Part shown: piece by piece, positions 1 through 8,511 of the stretch
Numbering within the stretch: position 1 is the stretch's first letter
How the letters are laid out: each line of letters opens with the position of its first letter
Source of the DNA: DATARR01 sp036376245
GTDB taxonomy: Bacteria; Acidobacteriota; Thermoanaerobaculia; Multivoradales; UBA5704
Assembly: GCA_036376245.1 (NCBI GenBank)
Contig: DASVAS010000023.1
Span: forward strand, 1 to 64,000
DNA: 64,000 nucleotides
Reading direction: 5' to 3'
Made by a program: the position numbers and the translations under genes
Notes under the pieces: model-generated
Told to the model about the DNA's origin: nothing
Seen by the model: the letters and a program-made list of their open reading frames with translations, nothing else
The model's database searches: none

Positions 1-527
1 TGCGCCACCGCCACATGGCCTCGGGCAGCCCGCGCAACGGGATGCGGTGGATCGCCGAGGCCGGCATGATCGCCGCCGTGGCCCTGACGGTCGGGATCGC
101 CACCATCTCGCCCGCCGCCGGAACGGGCTCCCGCCTGGCCGCGGAGGCCACGCCGGGCCTCATCGAATGGCAGCCCTGGGACCGCACCCGTGCCGAGTCG
201 CTGGCTGCCGAGGGGCAACTGGTCTTCGTGGACGTGACCGCCGACTGGTGCTTCACCTGCAAGGTCAACGAGCGCCTGATCCTGGACACGCCCGAGGTGT
301 CCGGCGCCTTCGAAGAGCACGGCGTCGTCCCCATGAAGGCGGACTGGACCAACCGGAACGACACCATCGCCAGGTTCCTCGCCGAGCACGGCCGCTACGG
401 CATCCCCTTCTACCTCCTGTACCGCCCGGGCAAGGATCCCCACGTCTTCGGCGAGCTGCCGAGCAAGGACGGCCTGGTGCAGGTAGTACGGGAAGCGGCC
501 TCGGGCCGGCCCATCGCGCAGCGGTAG
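1..527 (+). CDS. DsbD/ScsB-like thiol:disulfide interchange protein, C-terminal part (5' end outside window)
   Basis: The reading frame is open from the left edge, so this is the 3' part of a longer gene. It shows one hydrophobic segment (about residues 15-38 of the visible part), then a thioredoxin-like domain with the redox pair in ADWCFTCK, and ends with GRYGIPFYLLY, which carries the cis-Pro region of thioredoxin folds. This is the layout of the periplasmic C-terminal domain of DsbD-family proteins. These carry electrons from cytoplasmic thioredoxin across the inner membrane to periplasmic disulfide reductases or cytochrome maturation. The membrane core lies upstream of the window and cannot be checked. 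A free-standing thioredoxin starting at the ATG at 15 is less likely because the frame continues upstream. Confidence 0.8.
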   Translation, partial: RHRHMASGSPRNGMRWIAEAGMIAAVALTVGIATISPAAGTGSRLAAEATPGLIEWQPWDRTRAESLAAEGQLVFVDVTADWCFTCKVNERLILDTPEVSGAFEEHGVVPMKADWTNRNDTIARFLAEHGRYGIPFYLLYRPGKDPHVFGELPSKDGLVQVVREAASGRPIAQR

Positions 528-534
528 AGCCCGG

Positions 535-612
535 GCCCCTCACCTCCCCGACCCTCCTCTCCCGCCCCCCTCCCTTCCTCACCTCACCGGGAGAGGAGGG
601 AGAGAGTAGACT
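535..612. repeat. C-rich dispersed intergenic repeat, copy 1
   Basis: The gap between the DsbD-like and Smr genes is a strand-biased C/T tract ending in an inverted element with CTCACCGGGAGAGGAGG. It resembles the fuller copies at 2791-2960 and 10403-10572 and seems to be a short or decayed member of the same family. Confidence 0.45.
607..612 (+). promoter_or_regulatory. Candidate -10 element of the Smr gene
   Basis: TAGACT lies 8 bases before the ATG at 621, with no Shine-Dalgarno sequence between. This would give a leaderless or nearly leaderless transcript. No good -35 is visible. Confidence 0.35.
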
Positions 613-620
613 ACCCGCAC

Positions 621-923
621 ATGCAAGACGACGAAGACGACTCCCCCTGGGAGCCCGAGACCGTCGAGCTGCCGATCACCGACGTGCTGGACCTCCACAG
701 CTTCCGGCCGTCGGAGGTTCCGGACGTCGTCCGCGACTACCTCGACGCCGCGCACGCGAAGGGCTTCCGCGACCTGCGGATCATCCACGGCAAGGGGGTC
801 GGCGTGCAGCGGCAGACCGTGCGCACCCTGCTCGAACGCGATCCCCGCGTCGAGGGCTTCGGCGACGCCCCCATGGAGGCGGGCGGCTGGGGCGCCACCT
901 GGGTCCGCCTCCGCTCCTCCTGA
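621..923 (+). CDS. Smr domain protein
   Basis: A 100-aa protein made almost entirely of an Smr (small MutS-related) domain. It has the family start LDLHSF near residue 18 and the central IIHGKGVG motif near residue 55, followed by a helix that normally ends in a Leu-rich stretch. Smr domains are nucleic-acid-binding, often nicking endonuclease-like modules found at the C-terminus of MutS2 or alone. No MutS2 part is present. The gene is followed after 9 bases by the deacetylase gene, so the two are probably cotranscribed. Its substrate in this organism is unknown. Confidence 0.85.
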   Translation: MQDDEDDSPWEPETVELPITDVLDLHSFRPSEVPDVVRDYLDAAHAKGFRDLRIIHGKGVGVQRQTVRTLLERDPRVEGFGDAPMEAGGWGATWVRLRSS

Positions 924-932
924 TCCCCGGCC

Positions 933-2753
933 ATGCTCTTCCAATCCCTGATCCGGAACTTCCGCCGCGGCCGGCGCCGCCTCGCCGGGCTGATCCGGCC
1001 GCCCGCCGTGCGGTTCGTCTACAGCCGGCGCTACCAGGTCGAGCTGCCGGGCTCCCTGTACGATCCGCGCCGGGGCGAGCGCATCCTCGGCGCCCTCGAC
1101 GCCGCCGGCCTCCTGGACTGGAACGCCGTCCACCGGGCCGTGCCGGTCCCCTTCGGCCACCTGCGGCGCATCCACACCGACGAGTACCTCGACTCGCTGA
1201 ACCAGCCGGGCGCCCTGGGGCGTATCGTCGGCCTCCAGATCCCCGAGGAGGTGGCCGAGCGCATGCTCGAATCCCAGCGGGCCATGGTGGGCGGCACCCT
1301 GCTCGCCACCCGCCTGGCCATGGAGGGCAGGCGCATGGCGGTCAACCTCGGCGGCGGTCTCCACCACGCCTTCTCCTCCCGCGGCGAGCGCTTCTGCGTC
1401 TACAACGACGTGGCCGCGGCCGTCGCCGATCTGCGCGCCCGTGCCGTGGACTGCCGGATCCTGATCGTGGACCTCGACGTCCACGACGGCGACGGCACGC
1501 GCGCCATCCTGGCCAACGATCCCACCGTCCATTGCTTCTCGATCCACAACCGCACCTCTCCGGGCGTCAAGGCGAAAGAGGAGACGGTGATCGAGCTGGG
1601 GCATTACGTGGAAGACGAGACCTACCTCGCGGCCGTGCGGGAGCACCTGCCCAGAGTCTTCGCGAGCTTCCGGCCCGATCTCGTCTACTACGTGGCGGGG
1701 ACCGACCCGGCGGCCGACGACCAGATCGGGGATTGGAAGATCTCGGCCGAGACCCTGCTGGAGCGGGACCGCTTCGTGGTCTCCTGTGCCCGCAAGGGCT
1801 GGAACCTCCCCCTGGTGATCGTCCTCGGCGGCGGCTACGGCCTGAACGCCTGGCGCTACAGCGCCCGCTTCTTCTCCACGCTGCTCAACAGCGGCAAGGC
1901 CGTCGAGCCCCCGACGACCGAGGAGCTGCTGCTGCTGCGGTACCGGAACATGGCCCGCGAGTTCGCGGAGCACGAGCTCACCGGCGACGGGTCGAAGCCC
2001 CAGGACGACTGGGGGCTCTCGGAGGAGGACCTCCACTCCGCCCTCGGCGGACCGCACCCGCCGCAGCGCATGCTGGGCTTCTACTCGCGCCAGGGGCTGG
2101 AGTTCGCCCTGGAGCGCGCCGGCCTGCTCGACCGCGTCCGGAGCCTCGGCTTCGAGCGTCCCCTGCTGGAGCTGGAGGTCGACAACCCGGCCGGGGACAC
2201 GGTCCGCCTCTACGGCGATCCGGACAAGCGGGAGCTGCTGGTCGAGGTGCGCCTGCGGATCGACCGCCGCAGCCTCCCTTCCCTGGCGCTGCTCAGCATC
2301 GAGTGGCTGCTGCTCCAGAACCCCCGCGGCCGCTTCACCCCGGACCGGCCGCAACTGCCCGGCCAGACCCACCCGGGGCTCGGCATGCTCCACGACATCA
2401 TCGCCCTGCTGGTCCTGGTCTGCGACCGCCTGCAGCTCAACGGCCTCATCTTCGTGCCTTCGCAGTACCACGTGGCGAGCCACGGCCGGAAGACGATGCG
2501 CTTCCTCAAGCCCGAGGACGAGGGCCTCTACCGCGCCTTCGAGAAGATCTTCGAGGGCGTCCCGCTGGGCGACGCCGCCGAGGCCGTCCTGGCGAACCGC
2601 GTCATCGACCTCCGCACCGGCGAGCCGGTGGTCTGGCAGCCGGCGCCGATGATCTTCCCGGTGTCCGAAGAGCTGCGGGAGATCGTCCAGGGGGAAGGGT
2701 ATGAGAAGAAAGCAACGGAGGAGATGGAACGGCGGGAGCTCCAGGTGAGGTGA
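933..2753 (+). CDS. Histone deacetylase family (arginase/deacetylase fold) protein with long C-terminal extension
   Basis: A 606-aa protein. Roughly the first 330 residues form a class I/II HDAC-like domain: GGGLHHAF carries the paired histidines, DLDVHDGDG the metal-binding Asp and His, GTDPAADD the third metal Asp, and VLGGGYG the glycine-rich end. Bacterial members of this family hydrolyse acyl-amide bonds in small molecules such as acetoin-related compounds, acetylpolyamines or acyl-lysine. The specific substrate cannot be read from the sequence. About 270 extra C-terminal residues have no motif I recognise, while typical bacterial HDAC-like enzymes are about 300-380 aa. The start at 933 is 9 bases after the Smr stop, which suggests one transcript. 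Confidence 0.85.
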   Translation: MLFQSLIRNFRRGRRRLAGLIRPPAVRFVYSRRYQVELPGSLYDPRRGERILGALDAAGLLDWNAVHRAVPVPFGHLRRIHTDEYLDSLNQPGALGRIVGLQIPEEVAERMLESQRAMVGGTLLATRLAMEGRRMAVNLGGGLHHAFSSRGERFCVYNDVAAAVADLRARAVDCRILIVDLDVHDGDGTRAILANDPTVHCFSIHNRTSPGVKAKEETVIELGHYVEDETYLAAVREHLPRVFASFRPDLVYYVAGTDPAADDQIGDWKISAETLLERDRFVVSCARKGWNLPLVIVLGGGYGLNAWRYSARFFSTLLNSGKAVEPPTTEELLLLRYRNMAREFAEHELTGDGSKPQDDWGLSEEDLHSALGGPHPPQRMLGFYSRQGLEFALERAGLLDRVRSLGFERPLLELEVDNPAGDTVRLYGDPDKRELLVEVRLRIDRRSLPSLALLSIEWLLLQNPRGRFTPDRPQLPGQTHPGLGMLHDIIALLVLVCDRLQLNGLIFVPSQYHVASHGRKTMRFLKPEDEGLYRAFEKIFEGVPLGDAAEAVLANRVIDLRTGEPVVWQPAPMIFPVSEELREIVQGEGYEKKATEEMERRELQVR

Positions 2754-2763
2754 GCGTTCAGAG

Positions 2764-2962
2764 TCGCCTTGCCCTGCCCCCGGCCGACCCTGCGAGACCT
2801 CACCCTCGGTCCCTCTCCCATCTCCCTACCGCCCCCCCGGGAGAGGGAGGGCCCTACGCTTGAGGTCTTCTTGAGATCGGCAAGGACGCTTCCTCATCGT
2901 TCCCCTTCTCCCGGGTAAGGGCGGGTGGGAGATGGGAGAAGGGGACAGGGGATGAGGTCTCG
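2764..2962. repeat. Dispersed intergenic repeat, long copy A
   Basis: This fills the gap between the deacetylase and acyltransferase genes. From about 2791 to 2960 it is closely similar, base by base, to 10403-10572. Both read CTCACCCTCGGTCCCTCTCC, then CGGGAGAGGGAGGG, then TTGAGGTCTTCTTG, then a second CTCCCGG/GGGAGA inverted element. The part from 2764 (CGCCTTGCCC) also matches sequence before the short copy at 12454. No protein-coding potential was seen. Confidence 0.75.
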
Positions 2963-2994
2963 CAGGGCATACCGGTTATCATGGCAACGTCCTC

Positions 2995-4404
2995 ATGACC
3001 CACCCCGTCACCCTCCCCTTCTGGCTGGCGGCGCTGCTCTTCCTGCTCGCCGCCTGGGCGGCTCTCGACCGGCTGCTGGTGCCGGGGGTGCGCTGGTACC
3101 TGCGGCGGCGGGTCAACCGGGCCATCGACCGGCTCAACACCCGGCTCAAGCTGGAGATCCCCCTCTTCCACCGCACCCGCCGGCAGGTCCTCATCGACCG
3201 GCTGGTCTACGACCCCAAGGTCGTACAGGCGGTGAACGCCGAAGCGCGGGAGAGCGGGACGCCCCGGGAAGTGCTCACCTCGCGCGTCGAGCGCTACGCC
3301 CGCGAGATCGTGCCGGCCTTCAACGCCTGGTTCTACTTCCGCATCGGCTACTGGGCCTCCAAGCAGGTGGCGCGCTTCCTCTACCGCGTCCGCCTGGGGT
3401 TCTCCGACGAGGCGGGCCTCGCCGCCGTGGCCCACGGCTCGACGGTGGTCTTCCTGATGAACCACCGCTCCAACATGGACTACATCCTGGTGGCCTACCT
3501 CGCCGCGGACCGCACCGCCCTCTCCTACGCCGTGGGCGAATGGGCCCGCATCTGGCCTCTTCAGACCCTGATCCGCTCGACCGGCGCCTACTTTGTCCGC
3601 CGCAGCTCGGGCGATCCGCTCTACCGGCGGGTGCTGGAGCGCTATATCCACATGGCCACCGCGGCCGGCGTGCCCCAGGCCGTCTACCCCGAGGGGGGCC
3701 TGTCGCGCGACGGCCGGCTGCGCCAGCCCAAGCTGGGCGTGCTCGACTACATGCTGCGCTCCTTCGACCCGCAAGAAAGCGAGCGCGACCTCGTGTTCAT
3801 CCCCGTGGGGATCAACTACGACCGCGTCCTGGAGGACCGCACGCTGCTCCTGGATCTGGAGCCTGAACGCAAGCGGCGGGGCACCTCCTACGCCGTGGCG
3901 ACGACGCTCCGTTTCGCGCTTCACAACCTGGCCCTGATGCTGCGCAGCCGCTGGCACCGCTTCGGCTACGCCTGCGTGAACTTCGGCAGCCCGGTCTCGA
4001 TGCGCCGGTACCTGACCGAGCGCGGTCTCGATCTCCGTCACCTCTCCAAGGAGGAGCGCGCGGAGCCCCTGCAACGCCTCGGGGCAGAGCTGATGGCGGA
4101 CATCGGCGCCGTGATCCCCGTCCTGCCTGTCCCTCTGGTGGCCAGCGTCCTCCTGCGCGCCGAAGAGCCCCTCTCGGAGCTGGAGCTGAAAGCGCGGGCG
4201 TTCCGCCTGATGACCGACCTGGAAGCCACCGGCGCCCACGTCTACATCCCCCGGCGCGACCAGGACTACGCCATCGTCGCCGGCCTGCGCATGCTCACCC
4301 AGCGGCATCTCGTGGAAGAGAAGGACGGCCTTTATTCGTTCAAGCCGGAGGAGCTGAACGTCCTGCGGTACTACGCCAATTCGATCGCGCACCTGGTGGC
4401 GTAA
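2995..4404 (+). CDS. PlsB-like glycerol-3-phosphate / lysophosphatidate acyltransferase
   Basis: A 469-aa protein with an N-terminal membrane segment (about residues 5-24) and the PlsC/PlsB acyltransferase signature. This includes the catalytic HxxxxD motif in NHRSNMD (His157, Asp162), VRRSSGDPLYRRV, and the substrate-binding block YPEGGLSRDG. Such enzymes transfer acyl groups from acyl-ACP or acyl-CoA to glycerol-3-phosphate or 1-acyl-G3P at the inner membrane, the first steps of phospholipid synthesis. The C-terminal 150 residues resemble the PlsB-type extension rather than short PlsC enzymes. It starts just after a dispersed repeat, and a phosphatase gene follows 32 bases downstream. Which acylation step it performs is not decided. 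Confidence 0.85.
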   Translation: MTHPVTLPFWLAALLFLLAAWAALDRLLVPGVRWYLRRRVNRAIDRLNTRLKLEIPLFHRTRRQVLIDRLVYDPKVVQAVNAEARESGTPREVLTSRVERYAREIVPAFNAWFYFRIGYWASKQVARFLYRVRLGFSDEAGLAAVAHGSTVVFLMNHRSNMDYILVAYLAADRTALSYAVGEWARIWPLQTLIRSTGAYFVRRSSGDPLYRRVLERYIHMATAAGVPQAVYPEGGLSRDGRLRQPKLGVLDYMLRSFDPQESERDLVFIPVGINYDRVLEDRTLLLDLEPERKRRGTSYAVATTLRFALHNLALMLRSRWHRFGYACVNFGSPVSMRRYLTERGLDLRHLSKEERAEPLQRLGAELMADIGAVIPVLPVPLVASVLLRAEEPLSELELKARAFRLMTDLEATGAHVYIPRRDQDYAIVAGLRMLTQRHLVEEKDGLYSFKPEELNVLRYYANSIAHLVA

Positions 4405-4436
4405 ACTCAGAGCACCCACTGACGTATCTAAGCACC

Positions 4437-5636
4437 ATGAAGAGGAAGAAGACCCCGGGCACCGTGGAGCGCGTCCAGAGCTTCTTCCGTGAGTACACGG
4501 AGGGGATGAGCTCGCGCGACGTGCAGCGCCTGTTCGACCGCGACGCGGCCCGGGCCTACGCCGTCCTCACCCGCGAGCACAGCGACCAGCCCGAGCCCAA
4601 GAAGGGTTTCCAGCGCTCCCTCTACCGGGCCAAGCTCGCCTTCCTGGGTCTCTCCTACAAGCTCTCGCCCCCGCGGCGCATGCTGTTCGCGGGCTCGCTG
4701 ATCGCCTTCCTGCTGGCCCTGATCGTCGATTCCGGCGTCCGGATGTCCGGACAGAAAGTGCAGGTGATCTTCGAGCTCAGCCCGTTCTGGGGCATCCTCA
4801 GCGTGGGCGGCCTGGTCTTCCTCCTGGCCCTGGAGCTGGTCGAGAAGGTCCGCGTCCGCGACGAGCTGGAGGTCGCCCGCGAGCTGCAATCGGACTTGAT
4901 GCCGCACGTGCTGCCGAACGTGCCCGGCTACCTCTTCGCCCACTCCTGGCGCACGGCCAACGAGGTAGGAGGCGACTATTACGACGTGAAGGCCCTTCCG
5001 GACGGCCGCGTCGCCCTGGTCGTGGGGGACGCGAGCGGCCACGGCATGGCCGCCGGGCTGGTCATGGCCATCGCCGACGCCACCCTGGAGACGGCGCAGG
5101 ACCTCGATCCGGCCCCGGAGCGGACGCTGACGCTGCTGAACCGCACCCTTTGCCGCACCGGCAACAAGCGTACCTTCATGAGCATCTTCTACGCCCTCCT
5201 CGACCCTGGCACGGGCGAGCTGGACTACGTCTGCGCCGGCCATCCCTTCCCCCTGCTGCGGCGGGACGGCGGCAAGGTCGAAGAGCTGGGCTGCGGCGGC
5301 TTCCCCCTGGGCATCCGCGAGCCGCTCGAATTCGTCCGCCAGAAGGTCGTCATCAATCCGGGCGACGTCCTGCTGATGTATACCGACGGTCTCCCCGAAG
5401 CCGTCGATCCCGAAGGCCGGCAAGCCTTCGGCTACGAGCGGATCAAGAATACCCTGGAGCTGGGAGGTACGCCGCAGAACGTCCACGACGGCATCCTCCG
5501 CGGCTTCGACGCCCACGTAGGCGAGGAGCCCATCCGGGACGACCTCACCCTGGTGGTGATCGCCCGCCTGCCTCCGCTGCCCAACGTCAAGAAGCTCGAA
5601 GCCAGGGAAGAGCACCCGGAGGCGGTTCTCGTCTGA
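4437..5636 (+). CDS. SpoIIE/RsbU-type PP2C protein phosphatase, membrane-anchored
   Basis: A 399-aa protein. The first about 80 residues are basic and cytosolic-looking, two membrane helices lie near residues 83-98 and 119-134, a short coiled linker follows (ELEVARELQ), and then a SpoIIE-type PP2C phosphatase domain. Metal-site motifs are visible: GGDYYD (178-183), GDASGHG (197-203), and YTDGLPEA near residue 320. Such phosphatases dephosphorylate anti-sigma-factor antagonists in partner-switching pathways. No STAS or HPK partner is encoded nearby, so the target is unknown. The gene ends at the edge of a large inverted repeat that probably serves as a terminator. Confidence 0.85.
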   Translation: MKRKKTPGTVERVQSFFREYTEGMSSRDVQRLFDRDAARAYAVLTREHSDQPEPKKGFQRSLYRAKLAFLGLSYKLSPPRRMLFAGSLIAFLLALIVDSGVRMSGQKVQVIFELSPFWGILSVGGLVFLLALELVEKVRVRDELEVARELQSDLMPHVLPNVPGYLFAHSWRTANEVGGDYYDVKALPDGRVALVVGDASGHGMAAGLVMAIADATLETAQDLDPAPERTLTLLNRTLCRTGNKRTFMSIFYALLDPGTGELDYVCAGHPFPLLRRDGGKVEELGCGGFPLGIREPLEFVRQKVVINPGDVLLMYTDGLPEAVDPEGRQAFGYERIKNTLELGGTPQNVHDGILRGFDAHVGEEPIRDDLTLVVIARLPPLPNVKKLEAREEHPEAVLV

Positions 5637-5643
5637 GAGTGTG

Positions 5644-5761
5644 CTGCAGAAAGCAAGGACCTAAAGGACATAAAGGACCTAAACGACCTAAAGGACATTA
5701 ACGTTGTTGTCCTTCGAGTCGTTTAGGTCCTTTATGTCCTTTAGGTCCTTGCTTTCTGCAG
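5644..5761. repeat. Long near-perfect inverted repeat built of AAAGGAC units, probable bidirectional terminator
   Basis: Arms of about 56-59 bases pair almost perfectly. The left arm runs from CTGCAGAAAGCAAGGACC and the right arm ends in GGTCCTTGCTTTCTGCAG. Each arm is itself a run of short direct units (AAAGGACAT, AAAGGACCT, AAACGACCT). It lies exactly between the convergent stop codons of the phosphatase (5636) and the CoA-transferase (5766). Confidence 0.85.
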
Positions 5762-5765
5762 GTTC

Positions 5766-6932
5766 CTACGTAAACCACCGCAGGAGCCAGCGCTTCCACC
5801 GGAAGCGGGGCCCTACGCCGGCTGACCGGCCAGCCTTCTCCGTCATCCCCAATTCCGCCAGCACCTTCTTGGTCTGCTCCCCCAGAGCGGGGACCTTGCC
5901 GCCGTTCTGCGGACGCTCTCCGTCCAACCGCGCCGGGAAGCCGAGCCGTGGCAGACGGTCGGTACCAGCAGAAAGGAGGCCTCTTTCGCGGAGCTGCGGG
6001 TGCTCGCGGGCCTCGGAGGCGGAAAGGACCGGCTCGACCGGGATGTCGTGCCGGCCCAGGAGTGTCATCCACTCGTGCCGGGTGCGGGTGCGGATGAGAT
6101 CCGCCACCTTGCGGCGGACGCCGATCGAGGCGCTGTACTGCCGCTTCACGAGGTCCGGCCGGCCCACGGCCTCGCAGAAACGCTTCCAGAAGTGCGGCTC
6201 CAGGGCTCCGAGCGCGAGCCGCCGGCCGTCCGCCGTCTCGTAGACGTTGTAGCAGGGGAGCGCGCCGGTCAGGGGAAGACGGTCTCCCACCCGCCGTTGC
6301 CCCCCCGCCTCCACCGCCCAACCCACCAGATTCGCGTGGACCGCGGCGTCGTAGAGCGCCACGTCTATGTGCCGCCCCTGCCCTGTCCGCTCCCGCTCCA
6401 GCAGCGCCGCCAGGATGGACGTCACCGCGCTCCACGCTCCCACGAGGTCCGCCACCTGCACGGCGGACATGTCGGCTGTGGGAGCCAGGGAGCCCGCCAC
6501 CGCCTGATAGGTGATGTCGTGCCCGGCCCGCGCCGCGTAGGGACCGCTCTGGCCCCATCCGGAGATGGAGCAGATCACCAGCCTTGGATATCGGGTCCGC
6601 AGCTCCTCCGCCGCGAATCCGAGCCGCGCCAGCGTCCCCGGCCGGAATCCTTCCACCAGCACATCCGCCCGCTCCAGGAGCTTCTCCAGGACAGCCCGCG
6701 CTTCCGGCTGTTTCAGATCCAGGGCGACGCTTTCGATCCCTGAGAGGAGGATGGCGGCGAGCGCTCCCACGCCCTCGCGCACCGGCGGCGCCATCCGCAC
6801 CGGATCGCCGGCCGACGGCTCCTCCACCTTCACCACCCGCGCTCCCAGGTCCGCCAGGAGCTTGCTGGTCAACGGACCCGGGAGATTGCGCGAGAGGTCG
6901 ACGACGAGGAGGCCGGAGAGCGGAGAAGACAT
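5766..6932 (-). CDS. CaiB/BaiF family acyl-CoA transferase or racemase
   Basis: A 388-aa family III CoA-transferase. It starts with LSGLLVVDLSRNLPGPL, the usual CoA-binding N-terminus, followed by KLLADLGARVVKVEEP and GHDITYQAVAG, which holds the conserved Asp, then GRHIDVALYDAAV. The length fits the family (about 380-400 aa). Members move CoA between organic acids or racemise 2-methylacyl-CoA (AMACR). The downstream position to a FadI-like thiolase suggests a role in fatty or branched acyl-CoA breakdown. No Shine-Dalgarno sequence precedes the ATG at 6932. Instead the start codon touches the end of an AT-rich inverted repeat, so expression may depend on that structure or on coupling. Confidence 0.88.
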   Translation of the reverse strand: MSSPLSGLLVVDLSRNLPGPLTSKLLADLGARVVKVEEPSAGDPVRMAPPVREGVGALAAILLSGIESVALDLKQPEARAVLEKLLERADVLVEGFRPGTLARLGFAAEELRTRYPRLVICSISGWGQSGPYAARAGHDITYQAVAGSLAPTADMSAVQVADLVGAWSAVTSILAALLERERTGQGRHIDVALYDAAVHANLVGWAVEAGGQRRVGDRLPLTGALPCYNVYETADGRRLALGALEPHFWKRFCEAVGRPDLVKRQYSASIGVRRKVADLIRTRTRHEWMTLLGRHDIPVEPVLSASEAREHPQLRERGLLSAGTDRLPRLGFPARLDGERPQNGGKVPALGEQTKKVLAELGMTEKAGRSAGVGPRFRWKRWLLRWFT

Positions 6933-7035
6933 TTTGGATTTTGGATTTTAGATTTTGGATTGAAGACCCCAGATTGGACCGAAGGAGCCATGGCTGCTCC
7001 TCCAATCCAAAATCCAAAATCTAAAATCCAAAATC
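6931..7035. repeat. AT-rich inverted repeat of ATTTTGG units between thiolase and CoA-transferase
   Basis: The arms at 6931-6962 and 7003-7035 are reverse complements made of repeated GATTTTGG/GATTTTAG units. The 40-bp spacer contains a second small palindrome around CCATGG. The AT-rich composition is unlike the flanking genes. The structure lies inside one operon and its end forms the start codon of the CoA-transferase gene. Confidence 0.85.
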
Positions 7036-7038
7036 AGA

Positions 7039-8490
7039 TCATTCTCTCTCGACCACCATCGCGAACCCGACGCCGCCCGCCGCGCAGACGGTGACGAGGC
7101 CGAGGTTCTCGCCGCGGCGGCGCAGCTCGTAGAGGAGCTGCGTGACCACGCGCGCGCCGGTGGCGCCGAAGGGATGGCCGATCGAGATCGAGCCGCCCGT
7201 GACGTTGAAGCGGTCGAGGTTGATCACGCCCAGAGGCTCGCTCCGCCCCAGCTCGCGCTCGGCGAACTTCTTCGAGGCGAAGGCCTTCATGTTGGAGAGG
7301 ATCTGCGCCGCGAACGCCTCGTGCATCTCCACGAGATCGATGTCCGCGAGCTTCACGCCCGCCGCGTCCAGGGCCGCCGGCGCGGCGTAGGCCGGCCCTT
7401 GCAGGAGCTGGTCGCCCGGGTTGAGCGCCGTGAAGGCGTAGGAGCGGATGTAGCCCAGCGGCACGTAGCCCAGCGCCTTGGCCTTCTCCTCGCTCATCAG
7501 CAGCACGGCCGAGCCGCCGTCGGTGAGCGGGCTGGAGTTGCCGGCCGTCAGGGTGCCGTAGCGCTTGTCGAACACCGGCTTGAGCTTCGCCAGCGCCTCC
7601 AGCGAGCTGTCGGCGCGGACGCCGTTGTCCCTGGTCACCGCCTTGTCGTAGCCGGGCGGCGGGAAGGTCGGCGCGATCTGGAGGGCCAGCCGGCCGTCTT
7701 CGGTGGCGGCGGCGGCGCGCTGGTGGGAGAGCAGGGCGATCTCGTCCTGGGCGCGGCGCGAGATGTCGTTCTCCTTGGCCATCTTCTCCGCCGACTCGCC
7801 CATGGTCATGCCGGTCGTGTACTCGGCAATGGCCGGCGCGACCGGCGTCAGGTCCGCCGGACGGAGCTTGCCGAAGGCGCCCACCTTCTGCGGCAGGGTC
7901 TTGGCCTTGTTGGCCTCCATGAAGACCCGCGCCGCCTTGCGGGAGAACTGGATGGGCACGTTGGTCAGCGACTCGGCTCCGCCCGCCAGCACCACCTCCG
8001 CCTCGCCGGAGAGGATCGCTCCGACGCCGAAGGTGATGGCCCGCGTCGAGGAGGCGCACGCCAGGTTGACGGTCACCCCCGGGATGCTCATCGGCAGCGA
8101 CGTGCGGAACACCACCTCGCGGCCCAGGTTGGGAGCGTGCAGCGCCGGCACCACGACGCCGAAGACCGACAGGTCGATCTCCTCGGGATCGACGCCCGTC
8201 CGCGCCACCAGCTCGGCCGCGGCCACGCTGGCGAGGTCGACGACGTCCATGTTGAGGAAGTCGGTCCCGGACTTGGCGAACGGCGTGCGGCAGCCGTCGA
8301 TGATCGCGATGCGGCCATGCGGTCCCTTGAGCTCTCGCCGCGCAGTCTGATGGACCTTGACCGGCTTGCCGCCGTTGCGGGTCCAGACGGTGTCCGCCCG
8401 CTCGGCGATCTCCTCCAAGGCGGAGGCGGTGTTCGCGGGACGCAGGGGAGCGGGAGGCTGGTTTTCGAGGTCGGCGGCGTTCTCGGGCAT
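7039..8490 (-). CDS. Thiolase (acetyl-CoA C-acyltransferase), FadI-like
   Basis: A 483-aa thiolase. The acyl-binding catalytic Cys is Cys145 in NLACASSTRA. The downstream motifs are also present: NSSPLTDGGSA, then GHPFGATGAR with the catalytic His, and CAAGGVG with the second Cys. About 57 extra N-terminal residues precede the fold. The closest match by eye is the beta subunit of the anaerobic fatty-acid oxidation complex (FadI/trifunctional beta). It catalyses thiolytic cleavage of 3-ketoacyl-CoA, the last step of beta-oxidation. A good RBS (GGAAGGAG) precedes the ATG at 8490. No FadJ-like partner is in the window. The minus-strand neighbours make acyl-CoA degradation or PHA metabolism the likely context. 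Confidence 0.9.
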   Translation of the reverse strand: MPENAADLENQPPAPLRPANTASALEEIAERADTVWTRNGGKPVKVHQTARRELKGPHGRIAIIDGCRTPFAKSGTDFLNMDVVDLASVAAAELVARTGVDPEEIDLSVFGVVVPALHAPNLGREVVFRTSLPMSIPGVTVNLACASSTRAITFGVGAILSGEAEVVLAGGAESLTNVPIQFSRKAARVFMEANKAKTLPQKVGAFGKLRPADLTPVAPAIAEYTTGMTMGESAEKMAKENDISRRAQDEIALLSHQRAAAATEDGRLALQIAPTFPPPGYDKAVTRDNGVRADSSLEALAKLKPVFDKRYGTLTAGNSSPLTDGGSAVLLMSEEKAKALGYVPLGYIRSYAFTALNPGDQLLQGPAYAAPAALDAAGVKLADIDLVEMHEAFAAQILSNMKAFASKKFAERELGRSEPLGVINLDRFNVTGGSISIGHPFGATGARVVTQLLYELRRRGENLGLVTVCAAGGVGFAMVVERE

Positions 8491-8511
8491 CGCGTCTCTC
8501 CTTCCGAGAGC

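Noticed and set aside
47..2704. Very long open frames opposite or overlapping real genes (for example 47-2704 plus, 579-2483 minus, 35802-38522 plus, 12707-14368 minus)
   Set aside because: They are rich in Arg/Pro/Gly/Ala and overlap genes with clear motifs. High GC makes such frames open by chance.
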